Made by a program: the position numbers and the translations under genes
Shown here: in pieces, positions 54,341 through 62,607 of the stretch
Position numbering within the stretch: the stretch's first letter is position 1
Layout of the letters: every line of letters begins with the position of its first letter
The notes under the pieces: generated by a model
What the model saw: only the letters and a program-made list of their open reading frames with translations
Told to the model about the DNA's origin: nothing
Databases searched by the model: none
Assembly (NCBI RefSeq): GCF_016879755.1
Contig: NZ_WOFU01000001.1
Span: forward strand, 310,001 to 374,000
Source: Bacillus sp. B15-48
GTDB taxonomy: Bacteria > Bacillota > Bacilli > Bacillales > Cytobacillaceae
Direction of reading: 5' to 3'
Length of the DNA: 64,000 nt

Positions 54341-54604
54341 CTATTTTCATTTTAACAGAAGAAACTGGCGGAATTGTGAAACTACATTCTATGTATTTCC
54401 CTATATCCTGTCATCAACATTCCTGATTCGCTAAAGCATTTCTCAAAATCAATAGATTCGCGGCGGTTTTCAAGAGAAATTGACGATGAAAAATAAAGCT
54501 TTCGTCAAAGGAATCCTCCCTTTTATATGGAATTAATCTGTTACAGGGAATAAAACCCTAACACTTTTTCGGAAAGGTAGTGAAATGAACGTATGATCTT
54601 GATC

Positions 54605-54910
54605 ATGAAACACCAAACCGTACCTGCCTATGTCAATGGAACTACTCGTAGAGAAGCTGAAAAAGTCCGCGAGCGGATGAAGATGTCGATGGTGAAAATG
54701 ACAGAAAAAGTGCAGATCGCAACCGAAAAGGTGGCATTACAAGGAAGCTTAAAATTCAAACATAGAAATCGAATCTCAAGTCTAATTCGAATCCAAATCG
54801 AGGGTGTGAAGCAAAAACTGTGGTCCATCTCACCTGCCGCCTTACAATTTATTGGTCCAGGTGATTATGATGCAACTCCAAAAAGAGGAAGGAGGGAACT
54901 TCAAAATTAA
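54605..54910 (+). CDS. possible small basic protein, doubtful
   Basis: A 102-codon open frame rich in Lys, Arg and Met, with plausible codon use and an ATG at 54593 or 54605, but no ribosome binding site at proper spacing (AAGG lies 17 bases before 54593). No similarity recognised. It sits between divergent glpK and the sinI unit. Could be a remnant or a real but atypical gene. Confidence 0.25.
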   Translation: MKHQTVPAYVNGTTRREAEKVRERMKMSMVKMTEKVQIATEKVALQGSLKFKHRNRISSLIRIQIEGVKQKLWSISPAALQFIGPGDYDATPKRGRRELQN

Positions 54911-54971
54911 TAATAAAAACTAAATAGTAAGAACAGATGCAACCCCATTCATGCAGCCGCCTTCTGCATTG

Positions 54972-55013
54972 AAACGTGCAAGCGCTCCTATCCTGCCAAG
55001 CGCTTGCACGTTT
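54972..55013. repeat. 15-bp perfect inverted repeat with 12-base loop
   Basis: AAACGTGCAAGCGCT at 54972-54986 is exactly repeated in inverse at 54999-55013. It lies 76 bases beyond the sinI stop and could be its terminator, but lacks a T run on either strand (TTT only). Its GC-rich GCAAGCGCTTGC core is unusual for this region. Confidence 0.6.
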
Positions 55014-55088
55014 AAAAAATCTAATTGTTATTGCTGAAAACATCCATTAGCTTAGAAAAATTAATAGACGACCATTATTAGGCTGCTG

Positions 55089-55214
55089 CTAATCTTTCAG
55101 CTGCCCAGTTGCTAAAAATGCTTTAATTTCACTCACAGGGATCCCCATTTCTAACGCTTCGATAATTAGATCAACCCAATCTTGATCAAGTTTTTCTTCC
55201 GTTTTATTTGTCAT
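55089..55214 (-). CDS. sinI: SinI-family anti-repressor
   Basis: 41 residues, too short for most gene finders. The helix KLDQDWVDLIIEALEMGI followed by PVSEIKAFL matches the SinI dimerisation region (LDQEWVELMVEAKE in B. subtilis) that binds and disarms the biofilm repressor SinR. The start is ATG 55214, five bases after GGGGG; stop 55089. Shorter than the 57-residue B. subtilis protein, lacking its C-terminal tail. No sinR is adjacent, so it must act on a repressor encoded elsewhere. The leader holds a c-di-GMP-I riboswitch. Confidence 0.75.
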   Translation of the reverse strand: MTNKTEEKLDQDWVDLIIEALEMGIPVSEIKAFLATGQLKD

Positions 55215-55316
55215 CTTTTCCCCCTAAAATACTAATCTGTATTCCAGGCAGTCCAGCCGTCTAAAAAATCTATAGACCTGTGACTTTGCGTCCCTATTTC
55301 ACAATAGGTTTGCCCT
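55215..55316 (-). promoter_or_regulatory. c-di-GMP-I (GEMM) riboswitch upstream of sinI-like gene
   Basis: Minus strand: AGGGCAAACC, stem with a GTGA loop, GGGACGCAAAGTCAC, AGGTCTATAG, then GACGGCTGGACTGCC, in the correct order for the class I aptamer (55247-55316). Only about 33 bases separate P1 from the ATG, with the GGGGG Shine-Dalgarno among them, and no terminator, which suggests control of translation. Confidence 0.85.
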
Positions 55317-55509
55317 TGACTGACTAAAAACCATCTATAAGGACTATGAAAATTATGAGGATATTCCCTTGTGAACATCTTTAGATGGAATTTTCTTAAT
55401 ATTTAACACTACAAATAGTACCAAATACCTCATTACAGATTCATTACAGAAACTAATTGTAAAGGACTTAATCACGATAAAAAATAGAATGACTGTGTGT
55501 AAAGTGTGA

Positions 55510-57021
55510 TTATGTTGATGATGGATAAAGTGGTTCTAAACTTGAATCATAACTTAAGGCAATCTGAAAATAATATGCGGCATTGTTTTCATCTTTTTTC
55601 TGTTTATATCTAGTTACGAGATAAAGAGCCATTTCTGTCCATTCTCTCTCAAGCCAATTTTGGAGATTCAAGGCCCACTCTTCATAGATTCCTGGCATCG
55701 CATTTTCCGTACGTTCAATTAATAACTGCTTATATCGCTCTAGTTTTTTCTCGCTTTCCTCCATCCCTTTCGCTTCTTTAATAGCTGTTATATAATCCAC
55801 TAAGTCAGACCGAATATTTGCACGCAAAAAAAGATGTTCTCGATCCGTCCCAAGAATTTCCGATGATTGATTTTTCTCGGTTTCTAAAAGATTTTTCAAA
55901 TAATGAATCGATACGCGCAGCCGATTTCGCGCGTTTTCAAGCTCAACCTCAGGCCATAGTAAGTCAGAAAGCTGATCACGAGTGGCCGACCTATGAAACA
56001 CAAGATATAGGAGAAGTTGTTTCGCCTTCCGCTTGCCCCACCCGCTGTCAATCCGTTTTCCGTTTATTTTCACTTGAAATCCGTTCATAATATTTACTTC
56101 CAATTCATTGATATAAATGGGTGGTTCCAATTCATCTTGTCGGAGCAGTCCTCTAATTTCCGAATATAATTGTGAAGTTAACTGCCTTTGATAATCAAGA
56201 TCAATTATTTTGTAATTTCTATCCGGCTTCTTTTTATCTATGAATTGAATCATCCACTCTGCTACCAACTGTGGTTGATCCATTTGAATCATGAAAGATG
56301 CGAGCGGGACTGTATAATATCTTGCATCCAGATTAAAGTTCAGGCTGACACAAAATAATTCCGGAGGATAAAGAGCATCTTCAGAACCAGATAAAATAAG
56401 GATCGGTACGGTAATCTCTCGTAAGCGTTTTGCACTTTTATAGAAGTCATCGGTATTAAAAAGATCAAAATAAACATCTGGCGAAACTTGTTGGCAGGAG
56501 CGAAGCAGGATTTTTCCTTTTTCTTCTGTTAGAGGATAACAAATGCATTCCACTATTTCCTCCACCAACGGCATCATTGTTTTCCCACCTTGTGTCATGT
56601 CTTTTTGCCGTTTGACAATTTCATCTCCGAGCTGTTTAGGATAATGGACGGGAACTCCCATTAAGATTAGCGTTTGTAAGTTCACTACGTTCTTGGCTGC
56701 CAGTTGAATCCCAGCAAACCCACCATATCCGTGACAAACTAAATGAAAGGAGGAAATATTCAATTCCTCTATGAGGAACGAAAGATCATCGCATAATTGG
56801 TCCAGTGTACACTTCTCTATACCTGCATCACTTTTCCCATGACCGCGTAAATCGTAACGAAGAATATGATAGTTTGGACGTAAATACGGAAGGATTAAAT
56901 CCCATGAATGCATATCCAAACCTACAGCGTGAATAAGGACCATCACTTCTTTTGCATGAGGATTTTCCGCTTTTATCCACTCATAATGAATATTAATGCA
57001 TCCCTTTTTTATAAAGACCAA
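55510..57021 (-). CDS. pseudo-alpha/beta-hydrolase fused to BTAD/winged-helix regulator
   Basis: 503 residues. 1-~265: alpha/beta hydrolase fold with DLRGHGKSD and VCHGYGGFAG. The catalytic residues are changed: the nucleophile elbow is C-H-G98-Y-G (Gly in place of Ser), the expected His context is ASFMIQ (Phe243), while Asp215 (SGSEDA) stays. ~305-503: winged-helix (LEVNIMNGFQVKINGKRIDSG, KRKAKQLLLYLVFHR, LLWPE, NRLRVSIHYLKNLLE) followed by a TPR-like BTAD helical domain as in SARP regulators. Probably a ligand-sensing transcription factor whose sensor is a dead hydrolase. Start TTG 57021, seven bases after GAGGGG. Monocistronic; target unknown. Confidence 0.82.
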   Translation of the reverse strand: MVFIKKGCINIHYEWIKAENPHAKEVMVLIHAVGLDMHSWDLILPYLRPNYHILRYDLRGHGKSDAGIEKCTLDQLCDDLSFLIEELNISSFHLVCHGYGGFAGIQLAAKNVVNLQTLILMGVPVHYPKQLGDEIVKRQKDMTQGGKTMMPLVEEIVECICYPLTEEKGKILLRSCQQVSPDVYFDLFNTDDFYKSAKRLREITVPILILSGSEDALYPPELFCVSLNFNLDARYYTVPLASFMIQMDQPQLVAEWMIQFIDKKKPDRNYKIIDLDYQRQLTSQLYSEIRGLLRQDELEPPIYINELEVNIMNGFQVKINGKRIDSGWGKRKAKQLLLYLVFHRSATRDQLSDLLWPEVELENARNRLRVSIHYLKNLLETEKNQSSEILGTDREHLFLRANIRSDLVDYITAIKEAKGMEESEKKLERYKQLLIERTENAMPGIYEEWALNLQNWLEREWTEMALYLVTRYKQKKDENNAAYYFQIALSYDSSLEPLYPSST

Positions 57022-57301
57022 AAAGATTCCCCTCCCTCATGTCCAAGATCAATAGCCAAAATTAACATTATATATTATCATTTTCGACATCAACTTTTTA
57101 CTTCCTGTCTAAATTGAAAGTTATTTGTCCTTTTCCCCATGTAAAAAGTCATCAGTCATTGCTTATGTCGTAAGTCTTTATTGCAGATCGCTTATAAACG
57201 AAAAAGGATTCCGATACAATGTCAGATTTTGATGAATTAAATTTTTTGAATTTTAAAACAATTTGCGATATAATAGAAAAAAGGTCAAGGAGCTGATTAT
57301 A

Positions 57302-57496
57302 TTGGAAAAAAAGACACTTAATACCCCTAAACACAAACTTATCAACATGCCTTCCCTATTCGCCGAAATGGTGTTAGATCAAGCTTTACGCGACTTCAAA
57401 AAAGAAAAACTCCAACAGAAAATCGATCAGTCATTACAAAGGAAAAACAAAAAAGAATTTATGAGATTAACTGAAGAGTTAAAAAAGCTCTCATAA
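57302..57496 (+). CDS. IDEAL-domain protein
   Basis: 64 residues. The C-terminal segment (PSLFAEMVLDQALRDF to RLTEELKKLS) is an IDEAL domain, a short helical module found alone or at the C-terminus of Bacillus proteins such as YpiB. The start is TTG 57302, nine bases after AAGGAG; an in-frame ATG at 57263 lies upstream of the site. Function unknown. Followed by a terminator. Confidence 0.75.
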   Translation: MEKKTLNTPKHKLINMPSLFAEMVLDQALRDFKKEKLQQKIDQSLQRKNKKEFMRLTEELKKLS

Positions 57497-57511
57497 TTCG
57501 CAAATGTAAAG

Positions 57512-57537
57512 GAAAACCACCCGGTTGGATGGTTTTC
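57512..57537 (+). terminator. terminator of IDEAL gene
   Basis: Stem GAAAACCA/TGGTTTTC with a ten-base loop; the T run is part of the right arm. Confidence 0.65.
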
Positions 57538-57569
57538 ATTTACTGTTACGACCTTTTTAGGCTCATTTA

Positions 57570-58475
57570 TTAAGCTCCTAACAAATACAATGTAACCGGA
57601 ATCGTAACAATGCTAATCAGCGTTGTAATTAACGTCGTAAACGAGATTAAATCCGGCTCAACCTCAAATTGAACAGCTAGTATCGTCGTATTCGCAGCCA
57701 CCGGCATCGCAGCTAATAAAATAAATACTACTTTTACCATCTCATCTACCGGCATAAATAGGACAAGTACTCCTGCAATCAATGGGGAGAGGAACATTCG
57801 CGTAAGAATAACGGTATTTACATACTTCCATTCAAATTTCTGCGGGCGGATTTCAGCTAATTGCATCCCTAGAATGAGCATCACAGTCGGAATGGAGGCC
57901 GCACCGACTAAACTAATTCCATCAATAATCGTTGATGGCAATTCAAGTTGAACTCGCTGGAAGAAGACTCCTAGTAACAACCCATAAAGGACAGGCATTT
58001 TCCCCATCCTTAACAACGCCTCTTTCACCGATGCTGATTTAGCTCCCCCATAGGACGAAATGAAGATTCCGATTGAATTAATTAGCAGTCCGTGAATTAC
58101 CATTAAGATAACTGCATAGTCAAAAGGAATCAATCCAAAGGCAAACAAGACAACTGGCGCCCCATAGTTTCCACTATTAGGGAATATTGATCCTAACATC
58201 ATCGCCGCCATATGCGCTCGATCGGCTTTGATCCATTTCCCAATGACAAACGTAATCGCAATTAACACGAGGACAAGGATAAGTGAAAAAACAAATAAAT
58301 AGAAAAAATCCATGTTTAACGGATTAACATAAAACGTCTCAAACGTTAAAAACGGGATCATTAAATACAAAGCCATCGTTGAAATCGACTTAATATGTAA
58401 TTGAAGCACCTTTTGGCCGACATAGCCGGCTGTAAAAATAAGAAAAGCCGGCAAGATAATTAAAATTAAATCCAT
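57570..58475 (-). CDS. AEC (auxin efflux carrier) family transporter
   Basis: 301 residues, ten membrane segments, MDLILIILPAFLIFTAGYVGQ start and the family motif NSGNYGAPVVLFAFG. AEC proteins export or exchange organic anions such as malate in some bacteria; the substrate here is unknown. The start is ATG 58475, nine bases after GGAAG; the frame from 58496 lacks a ribosome site. A near-consensus cre box lies upstream. Confidence 0.88.
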   Translation of the reverse strand: MDLILIILPAFLIFTAGYVGQKVLQLHIKSISTMALYLMIPFLTFETFYVNPLNMDFFYLFVFSLILVLVLIAITFVIGKWIKADRAHMAAMMLGSIFPNSGNYGAPVVLFAFGLIPFDYAVILMVIHGLLINSIGIFISSYGGAKSASVKEALLRMGKMPVLYGLLLGVFFQRVQLELPSTIIDGISLVGAASIPTVMLILGMQLAEIRPQKFEWKYVNTVILTRMFLSPLIAGVLVLFMPVDEMVKVVFILLAAMPVAANTTILAVQFEVEPDLISFTTLITTLISIVTIPVTLYLLGA

Positions 58476-58804
58476 TCTCGATAGCTTCCTTTCCATAAAA
58501 GAGACTTAAAGTTACCTATTTAAATAGACACCTATGAAAAAGGATACAATATTTAACATGAAAGCGAAAGCAAACTTTCTTAAAATAGTAAGTTTAACGT
58601 TTATCGGATTATATCTAAGCCTTCTTTTCATTAGCAAAATATAAAACACATCTTTTTAATCGACTAATCCCAATAACTAGCTGTTTTCACAGACTATACA
58701 CACTGCATTCCCTTGCCCAAACCTTTCTCTAAAGATTATTCCTCTCCCCCCTGTCCTTTTCCTGCCTTACTCACTATATATAGAGTGAAAGGAGGTGAGG
58801 GACA
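58476..58804. other. intergenic region with cre-like box
   Basis: 329 bp between the divergent AEC and DUF1659 genes. 58558-58574 reads ATGAAAGCGAAAGCAAA, one mismatch from the cre consensus, about 85 bp upstream of the AEC start. A GGAGGTG ribosome site precedes the DUF1659 gene. No other feature recognised. Confidence 0.55.
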
Positions 58805-59020
58805 ATGGCACAAGCGATGTTAATAAGCTCGAGATTGAATTTAGTGTTTGAAACGGGAATGAATGACAAAGGAGAGCCGATTTTCAAAGGAAAGTCGTAC
58901 GCGAATGTACGAAAAGAAGCGACAGCCGATCAATTGCATCAAGCGGCAACCGCACTAAGCGGGTTAAGTGCATATCCACTAAGTTCAGTTCAACGAACAG
59001 ATCAACATGATATTGTTTAA
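58805..59020 (+). CDS. DUF1659 protein
   Basis: 71 residues, single beta-rich domain with SSRLNLVFETGMNDKGEPIFKGKSY typical of DUF1659, of unknown function. GGAGGTG lies six bases upstream of the ATG. First of a three-gene set DUF1659-DUF2922-YvrJ found together in many bacilli. Confidence 0.85.
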   Translation: MAQAMLISSRLNLVFETGMNDKGEPIFKGKSYANVRKEATADQLHQAATALSGLSAYPLSSVQRTDQHDIV

Positions 59021-59049
59021 TGATTTAAAAGTGGAAGGAGGGGAATAGA

Positions 59050-59268
59050 ATGACGAAAACATTGGAATTACAATTTGTGACCGATCTTGGGAAAACCGCA
59101 AGATTAACGGTTGAAAACCCGACAGAACCGATTAACGAAGCTGCCGTAAAGACGGCGATGGAAAGCATTATTGAAGCAAATGCATTCTTCTCAAGCCAAG
59201 GAAATCTTGTTGCTGTTGGCGGTGCACGTGTCATTGAACGCAATGTCATAGATTATGAAATTGTGTAA
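59050..59268 (+). CDS. DUF2922 protein
   Basis: 72 residues matching DUF2922 (KTLELQFVTDLGKTARLTVENP, AMESIIEANAF). Unknown function. GGAGG sits upstream of the ATG at 59050. A terminator follows (59279-59301, GCCGG/CCGGC then seven T) before the YvrJ gene, so expression of the last gene may be lower. Confidence 0.85.
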   Translation: MTKTLELQFVTDLGKTARLTVENPTEPINEAAVKTAMESIIEANAFFSSQGNLVAVGGARVIERNVIDYEIV

Positions 59269-59278
59269 CGGTAAGTGG

Positions 59279-59308
59279 GCCGGTTTCCGATAGGAGCCGG
59301 CTTTTTTT
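59279..59308 (+). terminator. terminator inside the DUF1659-DUF2922-YvrJ set
   Basis: Stem GCCGG/CCGGC followed by TTTTTTT, eleven bases after the DUF2922 stop. It separates the first two genes from the YvrJ gene, which has its own AAAGGAGGG site. Confidence 0.7.
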
Positions 59309-59332
59309 ATTGATAGGAAAGGAGGGAAAAAC

Positions 59333-59476
59333 ATGCAAGAATTCATTCCGCTCTTAAGTGAAGTCGGATTTCCGATTGTCGTCACATTGTTTTTGCTTCA
59401 CCGGATTGAAGCAAAACTCGACACGGTCGTTCAATCGATTCAGGGCCTACCTGACCGGATGAATGAGAAAGTTTAA
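59333..59476 (+). CDS. YvrJ family small membrane protein
   Basis: 47 residues: one membrane helix (FPIVVTLFLLHRIEAKLD...) followed by a short amphipathic tail, the layout of YvrJ-family proteins. ATG 59333 after AAAGGAGGG; stop TAA 59474-59476. Function unknown. Third member of the set; the set ends with a hairpin at 59514-59545. Confidence 0.75.
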   Translation: MQEFIPLLSEVGFPIVVTLFLLHRIEAKLDTVVQSIQGLPDRMNEKV

Positions 59477-59513
59477 TAATATTTATTTTCAAAGATTTCA
59501 TAAAAAAACAAAA

Positions 59514-59545
59514 AGGGGAATCCACCAGTTTTGGTGAATTCCCCT
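59514..59545. terminator. bidirectional terminator
   Basis: Stem AGGGGAAT...CACCA with its complement, flanked by A and T-rich tails, between the YvrJ gene and kamA-family gene. Confidence 0.8.
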
Positions 59546-59557
59546 ATACATTAATGA

Positions 59558-60736
59558 TTATTTTGTCAAAGCCGTTTGTTTCTTTTGCGGCATGTCTGGT
59601 AATTCATTCACAGCGACAACTTCGTCGGTTTTCTTTTCTGGCATCTTCCAATATTTTTCATTCCCTGGTAATTCATCAAACCAAGTAGCATCATCCGGAC
59701 AATCAAGAATCATAAACTTCCCGTATTCATTGTCACGTGATTGGTGATATTTTAAGTACGCCTTTCCATCTTCAATCGCTAAAATCTCAATTTTTCCGCT
59801 CGTATGGCTCATCGATAAACGAACACGTTTACCTAAACCAGATGTTTTTGCTTTCGCCTGTTCAACAATATTGTAAAGCTCTTTCAAAGTCAGAACAAAG
59901 TCATTATTTCCGGCAACCGGACGGTTCACAAAGAAATAATAGGGAGTCACCCCAGCCCAAGACAATTTATCAAGCAGCTCAGCTAACACATCGGGATCAT
60001 CGTTAATTCCTTTTAATACAGGTGTTTGGTTGACAACAATGGCTCCAGCATCATGCAGCGCTTTAAAACCTTTTCTCGCTTCTTCGGTAATTTCGACTGG
60101 GTGATTAATATGCGCCATTACATAAATGCGTTGTTCCGGTGTTGAATATTCACGAATCAGTTCCAATAATTCTTCATCTTCATAAATACGCATCGGATTA
60201 AAGACTGGCATCTTAGAACCTAAACGAATCACTTTAACATGATCGATGGCGCGAAGTCGTTCAATAATCATGCGTAACTTTTTCGTCGCTAAAATGAGTG
60301 AGTCACCACCAGTTAACAACACATTGTTGATTTCCGGATGCTCTTCGATATATTTCAAACCAGGTTCAACATCACTCATCGCTTCTTTTACATCATTTCT
60401 GAATAATCTTTTTCGGAAACAATAGCGACAATACGCACCGCAAACCTCGGAAACAATCAATAAAGCCGTTGTCGAATACTTATGCTGACACCCAGGAACG
60501 ACGTAATTCGTTACTTCATCAGATGCATCCCAGCGACCATACTCTGCAAGTTCCCCCTCATTCGGAATAACAAGTTTACGAATTGGGTCGTTTGGATTAT
60601 TCCAATCTATTAAACTTAAATAATAGTCATTCACCCGAAAAACGTATTTTTCAGTAATTGCTTTTAATTTTTCTCTTTCCTCTTTCGGAATCTCTTGAAT
60701 TTTGTCAAGATTTGTAATGTACTTTGGCTGTGCCAT
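59558..60736 (-). CDS. KamA-family radical SAM protein
   Basis: 392 residues. The radical SAM cluster CGAYCRYCFRKRLF (CxxxCxxC, Cys near 106) and TGGDSLILATKKL match lysine 2,3-aminomutase-type enzymes that use PLP and a 5'-deoxyadenosyl radical. Shorter than B. subtilis KamA (about 470), so the substrate may not be lysine; EpmB-like enzymes are shorter still. Start ATG 60736, five bases after GGGAGAGG. Monocistronic; role unknown. Confidence 0.85.
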   Translation of the reverse strand: MAQPKYITNLDKIQEIPKEEREKLKAITEKYVFRVNDYYLSLIDWNNPNDPIRKLVIPNEGELAEYGRWDASDEVTNYVVPGCQHKYSTTALLIVSEVCGAYCRYCFRKRLFRNDVKEAMSDVEPGLKYIEEHPEINNVLLTGGDSLILATKKLRMIIERLRAIDHVKVIRLGSKMPVFNPMRIYEDEELLELIREYSTPEQRIYVMAHINHPVEITEEARKGFKALHDAGAIVVNQTPVLKGINDDPDVLAELLDKLSWAGVTPYYFFVNRPVAGNNDFVLTLKELYNIVEQAKAKTSGLGKRVRLSMSHTSGKIEILAIEDGKAYLKYHQSRDNEYGKFMILDCPDDATWFDELPGNEKYWKMPEKKTDEVVAVNELPDMPQKKQTALTK

Positions 60737-60982
60737 TGTAACCTCTCCCTTCAAAAATGTGTAGATTCTAAATGAAGATCATTTAAACCAAAAGCCGGGT
60801 TTCTTGAATACAAAACAATGCTAGCGTAAATACATCGGTTTCTATCTCCCGTTCTCTATTAAACCGTTACTAGCATTCTTTTGTCCTCACAAAAAAACCG
60901 CGTAGAATCCCACTACTTAGTCTCTCATACCCCCGCCGAGGAAGCAAGGGGTGGGGAAAATTGATACGTTCATCCATTTCAG

Positions 60983-61798
60983 CTAACCTATATTTGAAAC
61001 AATCATACGAACGCCGACAACAACTAGTAGAATTCGAAAGATGTAAAGAACGGTTTTATCGTTTAAAATATCGTTTAAGTACGAACCAAATTTTCCACCA
61101 AACCACGCACCGGGAATTAATGCAAGCGCGTATAACCATTCTACATTCCCTAAGCGAATATGGGCGACTGAACCGACAATCGCAGACAGAAACACCATAA
61201 ACATCGACGTTGGAATCGCTACTGCCAGTGGGAAACCAAAGATGAGCAACATGACCGGAACCAATAACGAACCTCCGCCAATACCGAACAAACCAGATAG
61301 CATTCCGATAAAGAAACAAATGAAAACCGCGAGAACTGGGTTCACTTTATACGTTAGTTCTTCACCTGTTGGTTTTATGTACATCCTAGTCAGTCCGTTT
61401 TTAAGCGTAATCGATTTCAGATGCTTTGTTACCGACATGACAATCGCAATGAAAATGATCAATGCCCCGAAGATTAGTGAAAACACACTTGGATCAAACC
61501 GTGAATTAATTATCGCACCAACATAAGCGCCAGGTCCACTGCCGATAAAAAAGATCATACCACTTATATAATCCACTTTTTTTTGTTTCATGTAAGCTAA
61601 AGTTGAAGACAATCCTGTCACGATAAGGATTAAAATCGATGTACCAACAACAATTTGCGGGCTTAATGCTGGGAGTAAGTTTGTTTTTTCACTCAAAAAC
61701 AACAGCGATGGGACAATGATGATTCCACCACCGAGCCCGGCCAAACTGCCGACCGCAGCCCCTACAAATCCTACTAACGCAAGAATCAACCAGATCAC
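60983..61798 (-). CDS. TauE/SafE (TSUP) membrane exporter
   Basis: 271 residues, eight membrane helices, with the family motif GSLAGLGGGIIIVPSLLFL repeated as GMLSGLFGIGGGSLLVPVML. TSUP proteins move sulfite, sulfonates or small organic acids. Start GTG 61798, six bases after GGGGG. Next to lutC on the same strand, but behind that operon's terminators. Confidence 0.87.
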   Translation of the reverse strand: MIWLILALVGFVGAAVGSLAGLGGGIIIVPSLLFLSEKTNLLPALSPQIVVGTSILILIVTGLSSTLAYMKQKKVDYISGMIFFIGSGPGAYVGAIINSRFDPSVFSLIFGALIIFIAIVMSVTKHLKSITLKNGLTRMYIKPTGEELTYKVNPVLAVFICFFIGMLSGLFGIGGGSLLVPVMLLIFGFPLAVAIPTSMFMVFLSAIVGSVAHIRLGNVEWLYALALIPGAWFGGKFGSYLNDILNDKTVLYIFRILLVVVGVRMIVSNIG

Positions 61799-61853
61799 CC
61801 AAAGCCCCCTTTCTCTTTATCAGTTTTTATTTTTTTGTTTAATCGAAAGAAAA

Positions 61854-61913
61854 CTCGCCGATTGGCGAGCCCTTAAGGGCGAAGATCAAAGCGCAAGCGC
61901 TATTGATCTTCGA
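61854..61913 (-). terminator. multi-hairpin terminator of lut operon
   Basis: CTCGCC/GGCGAG (61854-61869) followed by T on the minus strand, preceded by a larger GAAGATCAA/TTGATCTTC-type hairpin at 61881-61912 that includes the lutC stop codon, with CCCTTAAGGG between. Confidence 0.7.
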
Positions 61914-62607
61914 CAACTATATAGGTTGCGTACACCGGACCGTGGACACCGACGATGAGGTTCATTTCGATGTCGGCACTGTTGCTTGGGCCGGAGATGA
62001 AGCTAACAGTTGATGGAACGACTTCGCCACGAACTTCTGCTTCATGGATTTTTTTCGTTGCTTGAGTGATTCGCGGCACGATTGTGCTTTTTGGAATGAT
62101 CGCGACAAAAGCCGTTGGCAATAAACTAATTGTACGGCCGTTGTTCTTATCATTAAATAAGGTCACCGTTGCTGTTTCCGCTAGCGTAATATCACTAAAC
62201 ACGATTCCAACATCGGCACGTTCGGCAATCTTTTGGTTCTCTGTACCGAGTTTATGATCCCATATATGAACCTCGGCTTCTTCCCCTAACTTTTGATAAA
62301 AGTCACTTAAGCCAAAGTCTTTTATGCGTGCGTCATTTGAGGCAATTACCGACTTGCCGCCAAAACCGCGAATCGTTTCAAGAAGAACGTCTTTTAACCC
62401 ATTTGTATCGGTTTGTTTGAATTTCGTATGAATGACTTCACAATGCTTCGCTAGAATGTCAACTAACTCATCTTGTGATGCTCCTTTAAAAACATCATTC
62501 TGGGGGCTGACAGACCAAGAAGGGCGTTCGACACCTTCTGTACGACGAGGACGCCCTAAGCTTGTCGCTACTTTATTTAAAAATGCTTCACGATTTTGAA
62601 TCGCCAT
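61900..62607 (-). CDS. lutC: L-lactate utilisation protein, LUD domain
   Basis: 235 residues, one LUD domain (VIASNDARIKDFGLSDFY, DITLAETATVTLFND, FISGPSNSADIEMNLIVGVHGP). With LutA and LutB it forms the iron-sulfur complex that oxidises L-lactate. ATG 62607 overlaps the lutB TGA (TGATG), with GGTGAG five bases upstream. Last gene of the operon. Confidence 0.94.
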   Translation of the reverse strand: MAIQNREAFLNKVATSLGRPRRTEGVERPSWSVSPQNDVFKGASQDELVDILAKHCEVIHTKFKQTDTNGLKDVLLETIRGFGGKSVIASNDARIKDFGLSDFYQKLGEEAEVHIWDHKLGTENQKIAERADVGIVFSDITLAETATVTLFNDKNNGRTISLLPTAFVAIIPKSTIVPRITQATKKIHEAEVRGEVVPSTVSFISGPSNSADIEMNLIVGVHGPVYATYIVVEDQ

